Positions 24,249 to 36,489 of a stretch of 64,000 nucleotides of DNA are shown here, piece after piece. Under the pieces are notes generated by a model. That model did not search any database and was not told the origin of the DNA. It saw only the letters and a program-made list of their open reading frames with translations. This DNA comes from Azadirachta indica. Its lineage: Eukaryota > Streptophyta > Magnoliopsida > Sapindales > Meliaceae. The translations under genes and the position numbers were made by a program. The stretch spans positions 9,809,871-9,873,870 of the forward strand of contig CM040451.1 in the NCBI GenBank assembly GCA_022749755.1, given 5' to 3'. The first letter of the stretch is position 1, and every line of letters begins with the position of its first letter.

Positions 24249-24885
24249 AATTCTGATTGATTTATATAAAAATTGAAGGACGAATGTGTGTATTGTTTAA
24301 AGAATTTTCAGTTGACAACATTTAGGTTCATAAATTTTCTTTTTCATTGACTTAGGATTTTCCTTTCCAATTCACAATTTTTAGGATAAACACTGCGAAA
24401 GCTAAATGGTAAATTAAAATTCAAACAAGTTAAGCAACAGTTCTTGGTCAAATACAAACATTTGTTCCTGCATAAAACTATTGATAGATCGACTGGTTAA
24501 TGAGCTAGGAATTAACAAGAGTCAAAAACTACTCCAAGTTCGATGCATGGTCAATATAACAGTAAGAGACGTGATCGCGAATAGCTATCCTATCCCCCTA
24601 TATTATACATTCTCCTATGCTGAAGACATAAATTTCAGTATACTTTAAAGCTTGATGCAGTGCTTTAATCGAAATTACATCAAATAAATGTGAAGGAAAA
24701 GAATTGGGCTGTGAATGATTTTTTCATTAATCAGGCTAGAAGCCAAATTACAGTCAAGAACATCTGACTACACTTGGTGGATTATCTCCAGAGAAGAAAC
24801 CATAACATAAAGTCAAAACTACAATCCTTGGCACCAAAGCATAGCACGTACTTATCTCTACCATTAAGTGTAATAATAATATTTC
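24249..24885. other. CRK3 3' flank joined to J-gene 3' remnant
   Basis: The first 300 bp match the region after CRK6 (46700-46990), including GATAGATCGACTGG. From about 24640 to 24880 the sequence matches the 3' flank of the J-domain gene (6820-7060 and 40200-40400), for example CTTGGCACCAAAG. The J coding sequence is absent because LpxD-like sequence begins abruptly near 24885. Confidence 0.6.
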
Positions 24886-25645
24886 AAGGATGTCCTTATG
24901 GACTCTCTCTCCCCAGAGAAATTACAAGCAATAAGAAAACAAAAAATTTATTTTCAATTGAAGCTAAATACATATCACTAACTTAAGGCTTCTTCATCAT
25001 TTTGTTGTGCTTGTCCACAAAAAACCTGAACTCTATGTAAGAGAAATGGCACCAAATTTAAAAGACAACAATTGGGTTACAATTAAAATTGCATTTCAAC
25101 TTGCTACTACTGTGACGCCAACACTATATAATGCATCAGACAACCCAAGTTTAAAGTAGTCAAGTTTTACCATCTTGACCAATGCACACCCCACTGTGAA
25201 TTATATAGGAATCGCCTATAATGCAATTACTAAGTGAAACATTACACTTGTGGCAAGAAAATGAATATGGTTTTAGTTTCTATCACATACTAAAAATAGT
25301 AAATGTTGTAAAACCGTTGAATTCTTATACCCTATCTTTGTTGATTGACCTATAGCAACAGCAGGTCCAACAACAGTTTCTAAGCCAACACAAATATTTG
25401 CAGCTAGTACAGCATTTGAGTGAACTATGGCTCCAACCTTAAGCAGCATCGTTGAATCAATGGATGCTGATGGGTGAAAGATCCCACCTCCTTTATGCTA
25501 TTTCTGAAATTCCTGGAGATTTTTCAAACCTAAAATTTATAAAAGCATGTGCCAAATATCGGTTAGGCATTTTCACAAACACTTGAACGGCAAAAATTGA
25601 TGCGTCAGTCGAATGTAACGTGAGCTCATTAACACTTAACCGCAT
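24886..25645 (-). pseudogene. LpxD-like gene copy B, exons 1-4 only
   Basis: On the minus strand the start codon region lies at 25643-25645 (MRLSVNEL). Exon 2 carries HSNAVLAANICVG and VVGPAVAIGQSTKIG. It also has a stop where copies A and C have the Trp of RWHN or RWRN. Exon 3 reads NVSLSNCIIGDSYIIHSGVC. Exon 4 carries FFVDKHNKMMKKP followed by TAA in place of the Gln codon. Exons 5 onward are missing; the 3' end is fused to J-gene flanking DNA. It is a truncated pseudogene. Its upstream side is interrupted by the Mutator-like element starting at 25955. Confidence 0.8.
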
Positions 25646-25945
25646 GTTGCAAAGAAATTACGAAGAATAACACAGTTCCGTTTGTACGTGTTCTTGAAGA
25701 ATAAAACGACAAATCTTTTGAGATTAACTGCCACAACTAAAAACTGTGAAAACTCTTACAGTAGATCATGCCAACGTACGCAGCTTAGTATATGGCGTGT
25801 CGAAGCGCTGGCATCACTTGATTGAAAGGTGTAAACAGAGCATAACTATTATTTCACCAAAATAATAACAGCAATTTTGGTACAGTCAATAATAATGACA
25901 AATAAAACTAAACGGCTTATTTCGCTATATAAGAGAGAGCACTAT

Positions 25946-25954
25946 AATTTAATG
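25946..25954. repeat. 9-bp target-site duplication of the Mutator-like element, left
   Basis: AATTTAATG directly precedes the left terminal repeat. An identical AATTTAATG follows the right one at 31662-31670. Confidence 0.9.
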
Positions 25955-26055
25955 GGGCAATTTACCATTTCTCCCTTATTAGTCCCAGGATTATTATATT
26001 TTCCTCCAGTTAAATTGAAATGTCCAAAAAATCCACTGACGTTAAAACGTTAATG
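25955..26055. repeat. Left terminal inverted repeat of the MULE
   Basis: About 100 bp starting GGGCAATTTACC are inverted and imperfectly repeated at 31561-31661. Best-matched blocks are CTTATTAGTCCCAGG and TTGAAATGTCCAAAAAA. Confidence 0.85.
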
Positions 26056-27449
26056 ATAGAAATATAATCTTTAAGGGCATATTTGTCTTTTTGATTATAC
26101 ATGAGCTGATGTGTAGACAAACTCGGATTTGGAATTGAGTAAGATGTGACATATCATTGTTAAGTGTGAATTAAAAAATACAGAAAAAAATTTTCCTTCC
26201 CCTTTTGTGCGTACATACCAACTGTTGAACTGCTATAATCATTTTACTGATCTTAGTTTGCTTGCATATTCTAGACAACTGCTTCTTGCCATTGAAATCT
26301 ATCTTCATTGAACCCAAAAACCCTAGATCTAGAGTGCAAGTCCAGAGTCATGCAAAATTTCTGATTAATTCAGTGTCGTGGGTTAAAAGTATTCTCGCAA
26401 TAGAGTTATGGTTTAAATTTTCTACCGAGTAAGCAAAAGGTTAACGTATTTTAATAGCCTAGAAAATATATTAGTATTGTGTATTTGATGATGCGATACG
26501 CATGTGTGTGTGTATTTATTTGTGTAAAGTGGTTAATGCATATATAGACTCATATACCGACCTCGTGGGTATGTATATAAGAAAAAGGGGCTATAAATAG
26601 GTTTGCATGTGCATATGTTTGTAGTACATGTTTGATGGTTATTTGATGCGCATATTTTTGGGTACATGTTTGTTGTTGAAACTTTGTTGGTTATATCCTA
26701 CTCAGTTTCATATTAGATAAGTATACTTTGGTGTGACTTGTCCTTTTATTTGCTTGTGTGTAATGCACACATGTAATAGCTTATTGGGATTTTCGAATTT
26801 TGATTCATAGAACTTTGTTAGAGATTAAAAAAATAGTAATGCATTTTTCTGTACACTACAGATGAGGGTAGTTAAAATATTTGTGGATTTTTGTAGGGTT
26901 TATCATGAACTAAGAGGATATGACATAGATCGGGTGAGTTTGGTAGCATGTATTAATAATATGATGAGAGATTTTTTTCAAAGGAAAAAAATATGACGAT
27001 GAGAATTTTATGTGCAAAAGTATATTGCCTTAGTTAGGGGAGAAGTTATTGATTGAATCGGACAAACAATTTATGGACTTATTGGAGTTGCATTTGGTAA
27101 AAGAAGTGGAAGAAGTGAATTTAAAAATTGCCTGACTACCCTTACAGTGCCTCCCCCTTACTAACAATTTTATGGGAACAAACTCTTCACAAGCCTAATG
27201 AGGGCCAGATAGCCCACACAACTTATCTGACCTAAATGCAACAACAAGCCCATACCATAATATGCCCATTTCCCAATTAACACAAGCTGAACATACCCAA
27301 GAACCAAAACCACTAAACCCTCCACTTAAAGTACAAGATCCATCATTATCTTCCTATATAGTTCCCACAGATTCAGCATGGAGTTTACTAGATGAAGTCG
27401 ATGAAAATATACTTCCAGTAATCCAGAGGCTATTTTGATAATATAATGA

Positions 27450-29390
27450 TAATAGAGTACCTCATTCTGAAGCAGATGACAATGCTAGTGGTGTTGATAC
27501 TAATGGTGTTCATACTAGTGGTGTTGATATTAGTGGTGTCTTTAATAATGACAATAATGATGGTGATGACTTTGACTATGCTGCTGTATATGAATCTATT
27601 TTTTTTGGTAAGGTTCCAGTGCATGATGATGGTGGTTTAGGAAAGGCAACTACCGATAGAGTTTATGTTGATGATGACTTTGATAATGATGATCAATATA
27701 GTGTGGACAGCTTTAACTAGAGTGATCAAGAATTTGGAGATATGGTAGAGCCAGACAGATTCATCTGAGTTTGAAGAGGATGACCATTTGTCAGAGTATA
27801 GTGATAGAGCTGATGAAGATGCAACTATTGGTAGTGACGTTAAACGAGAGGGTGAATTTGGTGTGCTTAATAGAATGGGTAGAGAAATCAAGCACAGGTT
27901 ATTCAAAGGAAAGACTAATAGAGAATATGTGGAGTTGTATATTGAGTAAACTTTTAGCTTAGTTCATGCTTTTAGAAGCTGTTTAAGGGAATATGCTATC
28001 CTAGAGGGAGTTGTGTTAAATAGAATTAAAAATAGAAAAACTAGAATAACTGTTGTATGTATTTTGGCTAATTGTTCATAGAGGATTCATGCTTCAGTGT
28101 TAGTGGACAGAGTAACCTTTATGGTGAAGACAATATTTGAAGATGATTATAAATGTGATAAGGTGGTGAGAAATCCAAAAGTCATAAGTCGTTGGGTTGC
28201 TGAAAATCTTTATTCTGTCATCAAGAACAATTTTGGTATTGGAACGTTTGCATTAGCACAAAAGCTTAGAAATAAGTATGGCATTGGAATAACAAAGAGA
28301 AAGCTGTATGCTAGCAAGAAGGAGGGTACTGAGGTTGGCTTTGTCAAATTTCTATAAATCATATACAAAATTAAACAGTTATGCCAATATACTACTCTTG
28401 ACAAATAGAGGTTCAATAATCAAAATCCAATCAAATATGCATGGTCCAAATACAATTTTCATGAGGCTATTCATGAGTTTTAAAGCAAAACAAATTGCCT
28501 TTAGCAGAGGATGCAGGAGGTTTATTGGGTTGGGTAGAGCTTATTTGAGGTCTTATTATGAAAGGGTCTTATTGATAGCTGTTACATTGGATGTCGACAA
28601 TGGCATCTTTTCTCTGACTGTCTGCATATATGAGGGGGAGAATAGAGAGAGTTGGACTTGGTTCTTGGAGATGTTTAAAGAGCATTTAGAGATAAGGGAG
28701 AGAATGACATTATCATTGATGTTAGATAGGCAAAAAGATCTTGTTGCTGTAATTGCCACAATATTGCCAGAAGCCGAAACCAGGTATTGTGCGAGACTTA
28801 TCTATGCGAACTTCAAGAAAAAGTATTCATCAAAGGTTCTTAGAGTATGTTTTGGAGGGCTGGCAGGGCAACCAATCAAGCTGACTTCAAGCTTACAATG
28901 GATGAGATTTTGGCAACTAATAAAGGGGCACACCAATAGTCGGTTGATAATGATCCAACCACATTGGCATGTTACAATTTCAGCCCTTTTTTCAAGACAG
29001 ATGATATCACTAACAATATAACTAAAAGTTGGAATGGCTTTCTTATATAGTTTAGATCAAAGCCAGCATTAGATCTCCCAGAGTTTATTCAAATTAAACT
29101 TATAAAGAGGATGGTTAGAAGAAAGGAAAAAAGAGAGGCATGGGAAATAATATTGCCTCCAAGAGTTGCCAAGAAGATTATGAAGATAGGCAAGGTTGCA
29201 AGGTATCTTATAGTCGTGAGGGTCAACAACAATGAATTTGAGGTGGTGAAGACATTTGTAGGCAATCAAAGGCACTATATTGTTGATTTACAAGATCATT
29301 CATATAAATACTGTGGGTGGCAAATGAGTGGGTTGCCATGCAAACATGCATTTTGCAGATCAACGTTGATCCTGCTAATTATGTAAAACT
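27450..29390 (+). pseudogene. MuDR-type transposase, broken
   Basis: The reading frame is split over several open stretches. An acidic N-terminal part lies near 27450-27850. The plant MuDR DNA-binding region reads SCLREYAILEGVVLNRIKN near 27975-28030. A spacer follows with VISRWVAENLYSVIKNN. The DDE catalytic part (28470-28850) contains GCRRFIGLGRAYLRSYY, where the first Asp of IGLD is Gly, then GENRESWTWFLE and LMLDRQKDL (second Asp). A C-terminal SWIM-type zinc finger remnant reads CGWQMSGLPCKHA near 29310-29350. The lost catalytic Asp, stops (for example 27945-27950) and frame changes near 28340 and 29030 make it inactive. Confidence 0.85.
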
Positions 29391-31560
29391 TCTCACTTAT
29401 AAAAATAACTTATTTGATAATTTACTTTGAAACCATACACCTTATCCTTGATGAAATCAACTAGCCTACAGTTGACAGATTTGAGATTAGCCTACCTCTA
29501 AGACGTGCACAACCTGAAAGGATTAAGAAAAAGATAATCAAAGAAACTAATGAAGTGCCTCCAAGTAAAAGAAGATTCACTTCCAGGTGTGGCATCTGCA
29601 ATATACTGGGACATAATAGAAAGAATTGCCTAACAAAATAGGTTAGTGCATATATGCACAATTTTTGTTAATTATATAATAGTATTATATTACTATGATA
29701 TTAACATCAAATCACTTATGTGTAGACCCCGAGGGCAGGTCCTTCATTTTTAGCAAGCAAACACAAGGCCACAGTTAGAAATACCACAAATACAGGTTTT
29801 GTTTTTCTCTGAATACTTCCATATTACAACTCATTTTGCCTTGCTAACACTAAGTATATGTTTGTGGTAAATAACAAGGACTTCCCTTAATGCACACAAC
29901 ACAAAACCTCACTCATAAAGGTCAATACTAGGTATGACTTTAATTTATGCGCCTCAACTCAATCTCAACCACCAAACCATGCAAGTGAAGGGGATTGAGT
30001 GTGATCTAATGCATATTAAACTTCTTAAAAATATATGTGTCATGCTTCTAAAATTACATTTATGCCTTGACAGTATTCAATGGTGTTACTTATTAATACA
30101 TGCATATTTGACGATTGTGTATGCAACAATTGTGTATGGATACAAAGGTAGAATCAATATACAATGGTGATGATATATGTGATAGTTCAACATAACAAGT
30201 TGATGAAGATATGACGTATATATATTTCACTCACTTTTTGTCCATTTTTTGGCACTGGCTGGGAATTGATCACATGGCCTGTATGTGCATGGAATTTGTG
30301 CTCTCTTTATATACACAGTTTAAGCTATAGTTTTGCTATGGCTGTGAACATAGTGCATGCACACATAAAATTACTAGTATACCTATTGAATCATTAGTAT
30401 TATATATCATTTTGTAAAAATATATTTTTTTGTTAACAAGTTTACTAAAGTAAATTGCCTTTGTATCCAGACAATTCACCTTATACTTAGTGTGCAAAAT
30501 ATATAATCAATTAAGAATTTTTTGTTTCATTGCTTGTTACATTCTATCTTACTATATCATCATTTCTATAACAATATTATTATACAGATGTATATTAATA
30601 CAAGGCATGCCATCAGCATTTTTTTAATCTACAACAATGTTTTAAAGAGTATTTCTATTATGACTTCGTGTTATTGAGGCAGTGAGTCCTCATGTTGTGG
30701 AGCCATTAAGCTGTGTTGGTTGCTTGAAAATAGACTATCACATTTGTTATCTTTACTTCAAATCTTTGTTCAATTCCCATAATTTCCTTCATTGCTACTT
30801 TCAGTATACTCTTCTCTTATGGGTTCTCAGAATGTAAAAATAACCACAACTAGGTGTTTGGTTGTAGAAAAAGTATAGTTTGTTTTGATTTTTTGTAGTC
30901 TCTGATATCTTAATGCCTGCCTTTTCACCATAATTATATGCCTTATTGAAAAATGTAATAACTCTACCATTTACTTGATTAAAGTGTGATATTTGTATTT
31001 GTCTACTTGCTATATCGTTGATCTCCTTCTTGCTTGGACACCAAAATTCAAAATAGCTACAACTTAGCTATTGGGAGCAAAAGAAATAGAGTTTATTGGG
31101 ATTCTTATTTGTTTTGAAAATTCAAATCCCTGCCTTTTCACCACATTTGCATTTTCTGTTCTTAAATTTTATGATTCTACTGTTTAATTGTAAACCATTA
31201 CTTCCATGTGATGAATCTTTTCTGGGCATGTTGAAGCTGTTTGATGTATTTGTAGATAAAGAAATTAAGCAATATGACATTAACTTGATATTGATTTGTA
31301 ATACATTTCTGGGATAAATGGCTTACTTGTCTAAGCAATTTCTTTTTGTCGTTTTCTAACTGCTATTCATCCCAAACGGTTGCATATTTCATTAGTCACA
31401 AAACCTCCTCCTTCTAACACCAATCTAATTCATATTAAATAATAAAATGGCATTAATATTATTTTAAACATCTTGGATTATGTTCTCATTAGTTGCCTCT
31501 TCCATATCAGCTTTGTTAAGGGTAAGCTAGTAAAATATCACTTTTTTTTAACGACATAAC
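29391..31560. other. Non-coding right arm of the MULE
   Basis: About 2.1 kb of AT-rich DNA lies between the SWIM finger and the right terminal repeat. Only short chance frames are visible and I recognise no domain. Confidence 0.5.
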
Positions 31561-31661
31561 AGAAGATTCCTAATGTTAGGCGGTTTTTTGGACATTTCAA
31601 TATAATAGGAGGGGAAATATAGTAAGCCTGGGAGTAATAAGGCGGAAATCATAAATTGCCC
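31561..31661. repeat. Right terminal inverted repeat of the MULE
   Basis: This is the inverted counterpart of 25955-26055, ending TAAATTGCCC. It is followed by the duplicated AATTTAATG at 31662-31670. Confidence 0.85.
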
Positions 31662-31807
31662 AATTTAATGTGATTTGAGCAAAGATAGATAAACTAATTA
31701 ATGGATAAATAATTTAATCAAATAAAAATATTAATTGTAATCAAGATTCATTTAACAGGAATGCCTATTTGGAAAATTTTTTTGTTAGTCATTGATTAGA
31801 AATTTCA

Positions 31808-31832
31808 AATAATAATAATAATAATAATAATA
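31808..31832. repeat. (AAT)n microsatellite
   Basis: This is a run of AAT trinucleotides between the MULE and the foldback element. Confidence 0.9.
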
Positions 31833-31866
31833 AATTAATGTGAAAGATCAGATAACTTAAAAACAA

Positions 31867-32845
31867 GGGCAAATGATATCTGAACTCTCATTTCAAAAGC
31901 AATTGTCAAATACACTCTTTCCATCAACTTTTCTGTTAAAAATAACTGTTTACTCATGTTAGTTAGCTCAATGACAAAAATATCCCTCTGACCCTTATTT
32001 GACTAATATAATGACATAAATACCATTTTTTTAGTTGATTTTTTAGTTGAATGAATTAATTATATAAAGACAATTTAATTTAAATTAAAAAATAAATGTT
32101 TAATTTATTTTCAATTCTATTTTTATTGTTTATTTTAAAATTGTCATCTTTCTTTTTTTTTTTTTGACTTTAAAATTTTCATTATTTTTTTCACCCTAAT
32201 TCATAATTGAAATAACACTTATATATTAGGAAATAATAATGGTAAATTTACTAAGTGATAAAGAAAATAGTAAAACAATATAAAAATAATTAAAAATAAT
32301 GATATTTTTATATTTAAGGTGAAATTTTAATATATATTCAATATTCTTTCAATAAATACCATTAATTTTAATTATTTTTTATTTTGCTTGACTATTTTTT
32401 TATCACTTATTGAATTTATGATTAGTGTTAGCGAATATATGAGTAGTATTTTAATTTTAGATCAGGGTAAAAAATGAAAAATAAAAATTAATTAAAATGT
32501 AAAAACTTCAAAGTCAAAAATAAAAAAAAAAGAAAGGTGAACATTTTAAAATAAAAATTAAAATTAAAAAATTAAAAATAAATTAAAATTTTATTTTTTA
32601 ATTTAAATTAAATTTTCTTCATGTAACTAATTTATTTAACTAAAAAAACTAAAAAAATTATAAAAAATAATATTTATGTCATTATATTAGTCAAATAAGG
32701 GTTAGAGGGATAATTTTGTCACTAAATTAGTTAACATGAGTCAACAATTAATTTTAACAGAAGAAGTGTATTTGACAATTATTTTCAAAATAGGAGTACA
32801 AATGTTATTTAAATAATAAAATGAGAGTTTAGATGTCATTTGTCC
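31867..32845. mobile_element. Foldback/MITE-like element with 9-bp target duplication
   Basis: This 979-bp element is flanked by identical TAAAAACAA on both sides (31858-31866 and 32846-32854). The terminal inverted repeats are long, about 170 bp or more. The left end starts GGGCAAATGATATCTGAAC; the right end, on the other strand, starts GGACAAATGACATCTAAAC. Both arms include CTTATTTGACTAATATAATG. The middle is very AT-rich with no coding. The duplication length and G-rich terminus suggest a non-autonomous Mutator-like element; it is not a deletion derivative of the neighbouring MULE because the repeats differ after the first few bases. Confidence 0.85.
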
Positions 32846-32854
32846 TAAAAACAA

Positions 32855-33420
32855 CTCTAAAACTACAGTGTCATTGAAATATAAATAAACAACAATGTCA
32901 AAGCAAATTGCTTCTGTAAGATTTGTTTGCTGGATTTATATTTAATTTTAGTCTTTTTTATCTTAAAATTTTAAGGATTCATTGAAACGTAGTGTGATAA
33001 TATTGTATTTTAAAAACCATTACTAATTAATTATAAATTATTTTTTTATATTTTCGTACAATAAATTATAGTGCCTAATTAAAAAAAAAATTTAAAATGT
33101 AATTCTAATCTTTTATTTTAAGTTATATTATGTATCAAAAAATTTTTGAAAATTTAGAACCGAAAAAATAAGGACTGGATTCATATCCTTGTTTGCTGGG
33201 CTATATTTTCTTTTTGCAACGATAACTTTTGCTTAGTCAGTCAACCCATGTATATTATTGGCCGTCATTTCACCATCAATTCTTCACTTACCAAAATTGA
33301 CCAGTTCAAAAGATGCCTTAGTAGTTTTGCAATTTATGTATATAAATATTTGTAACAAAAACAATTCTTCACTATTCCTTTTTTTTTTTTCTCGTTCGCT
33401 GGTAACTAAAAACACGTCTA
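32855..33420. other. CRK4 upstream region
   Basis: This AT-rich DNA follows the foldback element and contains a T-run just before the start codon. It holds the CRK4 core promoter and no gene. Confidence 0.5.
33339..33347 (+). promoter_or_regulatory. Candidate TATA box of CRK4
   Basis: TATATAAAT lies 74-82 bases before the CRK4 ATG, leaving room for a short leader. This is sequence-only support. Confidence 0.45.
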
Positions 33421-36400
33421 ATGAAAGCGATGCCGATATTCGTATTCTCCGGCTCGAAGACCATCCGTTTGCTTCCCTTCCTTTATTTTCTATCCTTTCT
33501 CGTAGCGCAGACTACTATTTCAGGTGCCCAGTTCCTCTATTCTTGCACATCTGCTCCTGCTTCGGACGAGTTTACAAACAATCGCATTCGCTTATTCAAC
33601 CAATTACTTCGCGATGAAACTGTTAGTTCCATCTACAACGTCACAAGTGAAGGGGAAGATCCGAACAGAGTTTACGGTCTTTATCTCTGTAATCCCGAGT
33701 TTACTAGCCAAACCTGCTTCAAATGTGTAGTTCAAGCGATTGATACCATCAATAAAGAATGTAATGGCACCAAGGAGGCAATTATATGGTATGATGACTG
33801 TCGGGTGAGCTATTCTAACGTATCTTTATTCTCTCCTACCTTGACGACGACACCAACTTTTTACTTGTGGAACCAGCAAAATATTACAGAACCTGCAGAA
33901 AAGTTCAATAATGTCTTAGCTGAGTCCTTGCATAACACATCAGCAAATGCAATCTCAAGTATTTCGAAGTATGCTGCCCGAACGGAGTATATTTCTAGCG
34001 AGAATTCGCTGTATACTGTTTCACAGTGCATACCAAATTTGTCTCAAACAGACTGCAACAGTTGCCTGAATATTGCTGTTGGTGGAATTCCAGATTGCTG
34101 TCTGGGAAAGAAAGGTGGAAGAATTTTTATGCCGAGTTGTAGTATAAGGTTCGAACTGTACGCTAGAGCTCCAGTGCCTAACACCAGCAATAATGAAGGT
34201 GAGTTCCGACATAAACTTCAATTATTACCAATGTCCTCTTCATAATATTGGTTCTACAAACTTGAATATTAAAAGGAAAATTTTTGCTCTGCGAAGGAGG
34301 GAAGGTAAGGAAGGCAGCATGGATTGCAACCGGCACAACTGTATCAGCAATTATAGTAGGGCTGCTGGGTTATTTTCTTTGGCATATACGGAGAAAAAAT
34401 AGAGCAGATAAAGGTAATAGTTTTGCTTAGCGTATTAATATTGTAATGCCACCATTTTCTCTAAGACTAAATTAAGCTGCATTTGCAGAGGAGAATGCAA
34501 ATAATCAAGAAATTGGATTACTTCGCTCGGGAGAAGGTAAAACCGGAAACGACTATATTTTGGGAGGAGACAAACAGGTGGAACCTCAAGACTTCCCTCT
34601 TTTTCCTTTACGTCTCATCCTCGAGGCCACACAACATTTTTCTGGGGAAAATAAGCTTGGAAAAGGTGGATTCGGCCCTGTGTACAAGGTAAATTATTAA
34701 CTACACATTGAAAAGGATATATAATTTTCAAAGCACCAAAAGTATCTATTTTTTAAGTTTCTTAGTCAATAAGAAATACGTGGGAAAAAAGTAATAATAC
34801 TGTTTGAAGGACCAGAGGTAACATTTCGACTGATTTCAATCGTCGAAAATTTTTATTTGTCAGAAGCTTCTAGTCGCGTATGCCGAAAGTGACAACAAAA
34901 AAAATAAGTATATTCTGTTTCATTTAGGAAATTAGACAAGAGCAGTCAGTGCATGTGAGTTGAATGTGGAAGTGACCGAAAGAATTGACCAAATACGATT
35001 TTTGAAATGCAATTGGTCATATTAGACGACCCATTTAATTCCTCGAATATATCCTCTGTTTTTTATTCTATATTTCATGTTAACAGAGGAAATTTTCTTC
35101 CAGGGTATATTACCGGACCACAGGGAAATTGCAGTGAAGAGACTCTCAAGAACATCCGGACAAGGGATACAAGAGTTCAAGAATGAAGTTATTTTAATTG
35201 CCAAATTGCAACATAAAAATCTTGTGAGACTCCTAGGATGTTGCTTAGAGGGAAATGAATCGCTGCTCATCTATGAGTACATGCCCAACAAAAGTCTCGA
35301 TGTCCTTCTCTTTGGTTTGTTTATCTCTCTCGCTATTTTAGTTAATTGTTGATTGCTGAGTGCTGGTGAGAGTAATCGGATACATTTGGTTAATTAAGTG
35401 TGGAAATAGGGTAGATAATGTGGACAATAACTAAATTCAAAGAGAAAATTTAATTATTTACATACAGATGTCAAGTAGGTGATAAAATTTACTTTAAAAT
35501 ATATAAAAAAAAATGGCATTAATTACATGTTATGTTTCAATTTCATTGTCAGATCAAACAAGGAGTGAACAATTGGACTGGAAAATACGCATAAACATCA
35601 TTAATGGAATTGCACGAGGTCTTTTATATCTACACGAGGATTCTCGACTCAAAATTATTCATCGCGATCTCAAAGCTAGCAATGTTTTGTTAGATCAGGA
35701 CATGAATCCAAAGATATCAGACTTTGGAATGGCGAGGATTTTTGGTGGAAATCAAAGTAAAGCAAATACTAATAGAGTTGTTCGAACATAGTAAGTGATT
35801 TATATAAACAAATAGCCATCATGTGCAAACATATATCTTATTTTGTCTAATTTTTCTCCAATTCTGACATAAATGAAAGATAGACTACTTGGGTTTTCAT
35901 TTTTAATTTGCATCTACGTATTTTCCTTAAATTTTGTTCTATTTTCATACAGTGGATACATGGCCCCAGAGTACGCTATAAAAGGATTATTCTCAGTAAA
36001 ATCTGATGTCTTCAGTTTTGGAGTTCTTCTATTAGAGATTGTTAGTGGGAAAAAGAATAGCGGGTTTTATCTTTCGGAACTTATGTATGTAACTACATTT
36101 CTAACTATTTGTCTTTTATGAAGATGCATGAATTATATGTTTTCTTCGTAACTATGATTTTGTATCAAAAATTTCAGACCTGGAAACTGTGGTGCGAAGG
36201 AAATCCACTACAGCTGATGGACCCAGTACTAAAGCAGTCGCATATTCCAGCCGAAGTTTTGAAGTGCATTCATATTGGATTGTTGTGCGTTCAGGAAGAC
36301 TCAGCAGACAGACCTACGATGTCTTCTGCTGTTGTTATGTTGGCAACTGATACCATAACGCTTCCCCAACCAGCAGAACCTGCATTTTCTGGAAGTCGAG

Positions 36401-36489
36401 TTGTAGCAACAAGAACAGCTCAGTCCTCGTCAGATAATGGAAATTGTTCTGTAAATGAGGTAACGCTTTCAAGTGTGTCACCCCGTTAA
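33421..36489 (+). CDS. CRK: CRK4: intact cysteine-rich receptor-like kinase
   Basis: Seven exons join in frame to 663 residues: 33421-34198, 34297-34413, 34489-34688, 35104-35314, 35553-35790, 35953-36088 and 36178-36489. A signal peptide ends near residue 36 ([10 protein letters not shown]). Two DUF26 domains follow, each with C-X8-C-X2-C ([26 protein letters not shown]). The membrane span ([14 protein letters not shown]) is followed by RRKNR. The kinase has P-loop [37 protein letters not shown] and APEYAIKG. CRKs are plasma-membrane receptors acting in stress, immune and cell-death signalling. Oddities: VVGTY is VVRTY before the APE motif. Exon 6 lacks 19 bases near its end relative to CRK1 but regains frame if the donor moves four bases to TAT|GTAACT, encoding SELMY. 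This is the only member with no disabling lesion. Confidence 0.88.

Larger units (their letters stand above)
25955..31661. mobile_element. Mutator-like transposable element (MULE), 5.7 kb
   Basis: The element is 5707 bp with perfect 9-bp direct repeats AATTTAATG outside it, the hallmark duplication length of the Mutator superfamily. Terminal inverted repeats of about 100 bp begin GGGCAATTTA on both sides and share TTGAAATGTCCAAAAAA. Inside lies a MuDR-type transposase gene on the plus strand (about 27450-29390), now broken by stops and frame changes, then about 2 kb of AT-rich DNA without coding signal. Outside the element the sequence rejoins the upstream region of LpxD copy A (TGATTTGACCAAAG versus TGATTTGAGCAAAG), so the insertion site is the shared LpxD-CRK upstream region. 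Confidence 0.9.

Noticed and set aside
27430..27640. Repetitive Asn/Thr or Val/Leu-rich frames on both strands as novel proteins
   Set aside because: They are shadow frames of the Asp-rich N-terminal part of the MULE transposase (GATGAT-like codons).
31096..31317. 73-codon open frame in the MULE right arm
   Set aside because: AT-rich chance frame without recognisable motifs or codon bias.
33258..33617. Upstream open frame of 119 codons as an alternative CRK4 start or separate gene
   Set aside because: It overlaps CRK4 exon 1 in another frame and crosses the TATA box and T-rich leader; no homology.
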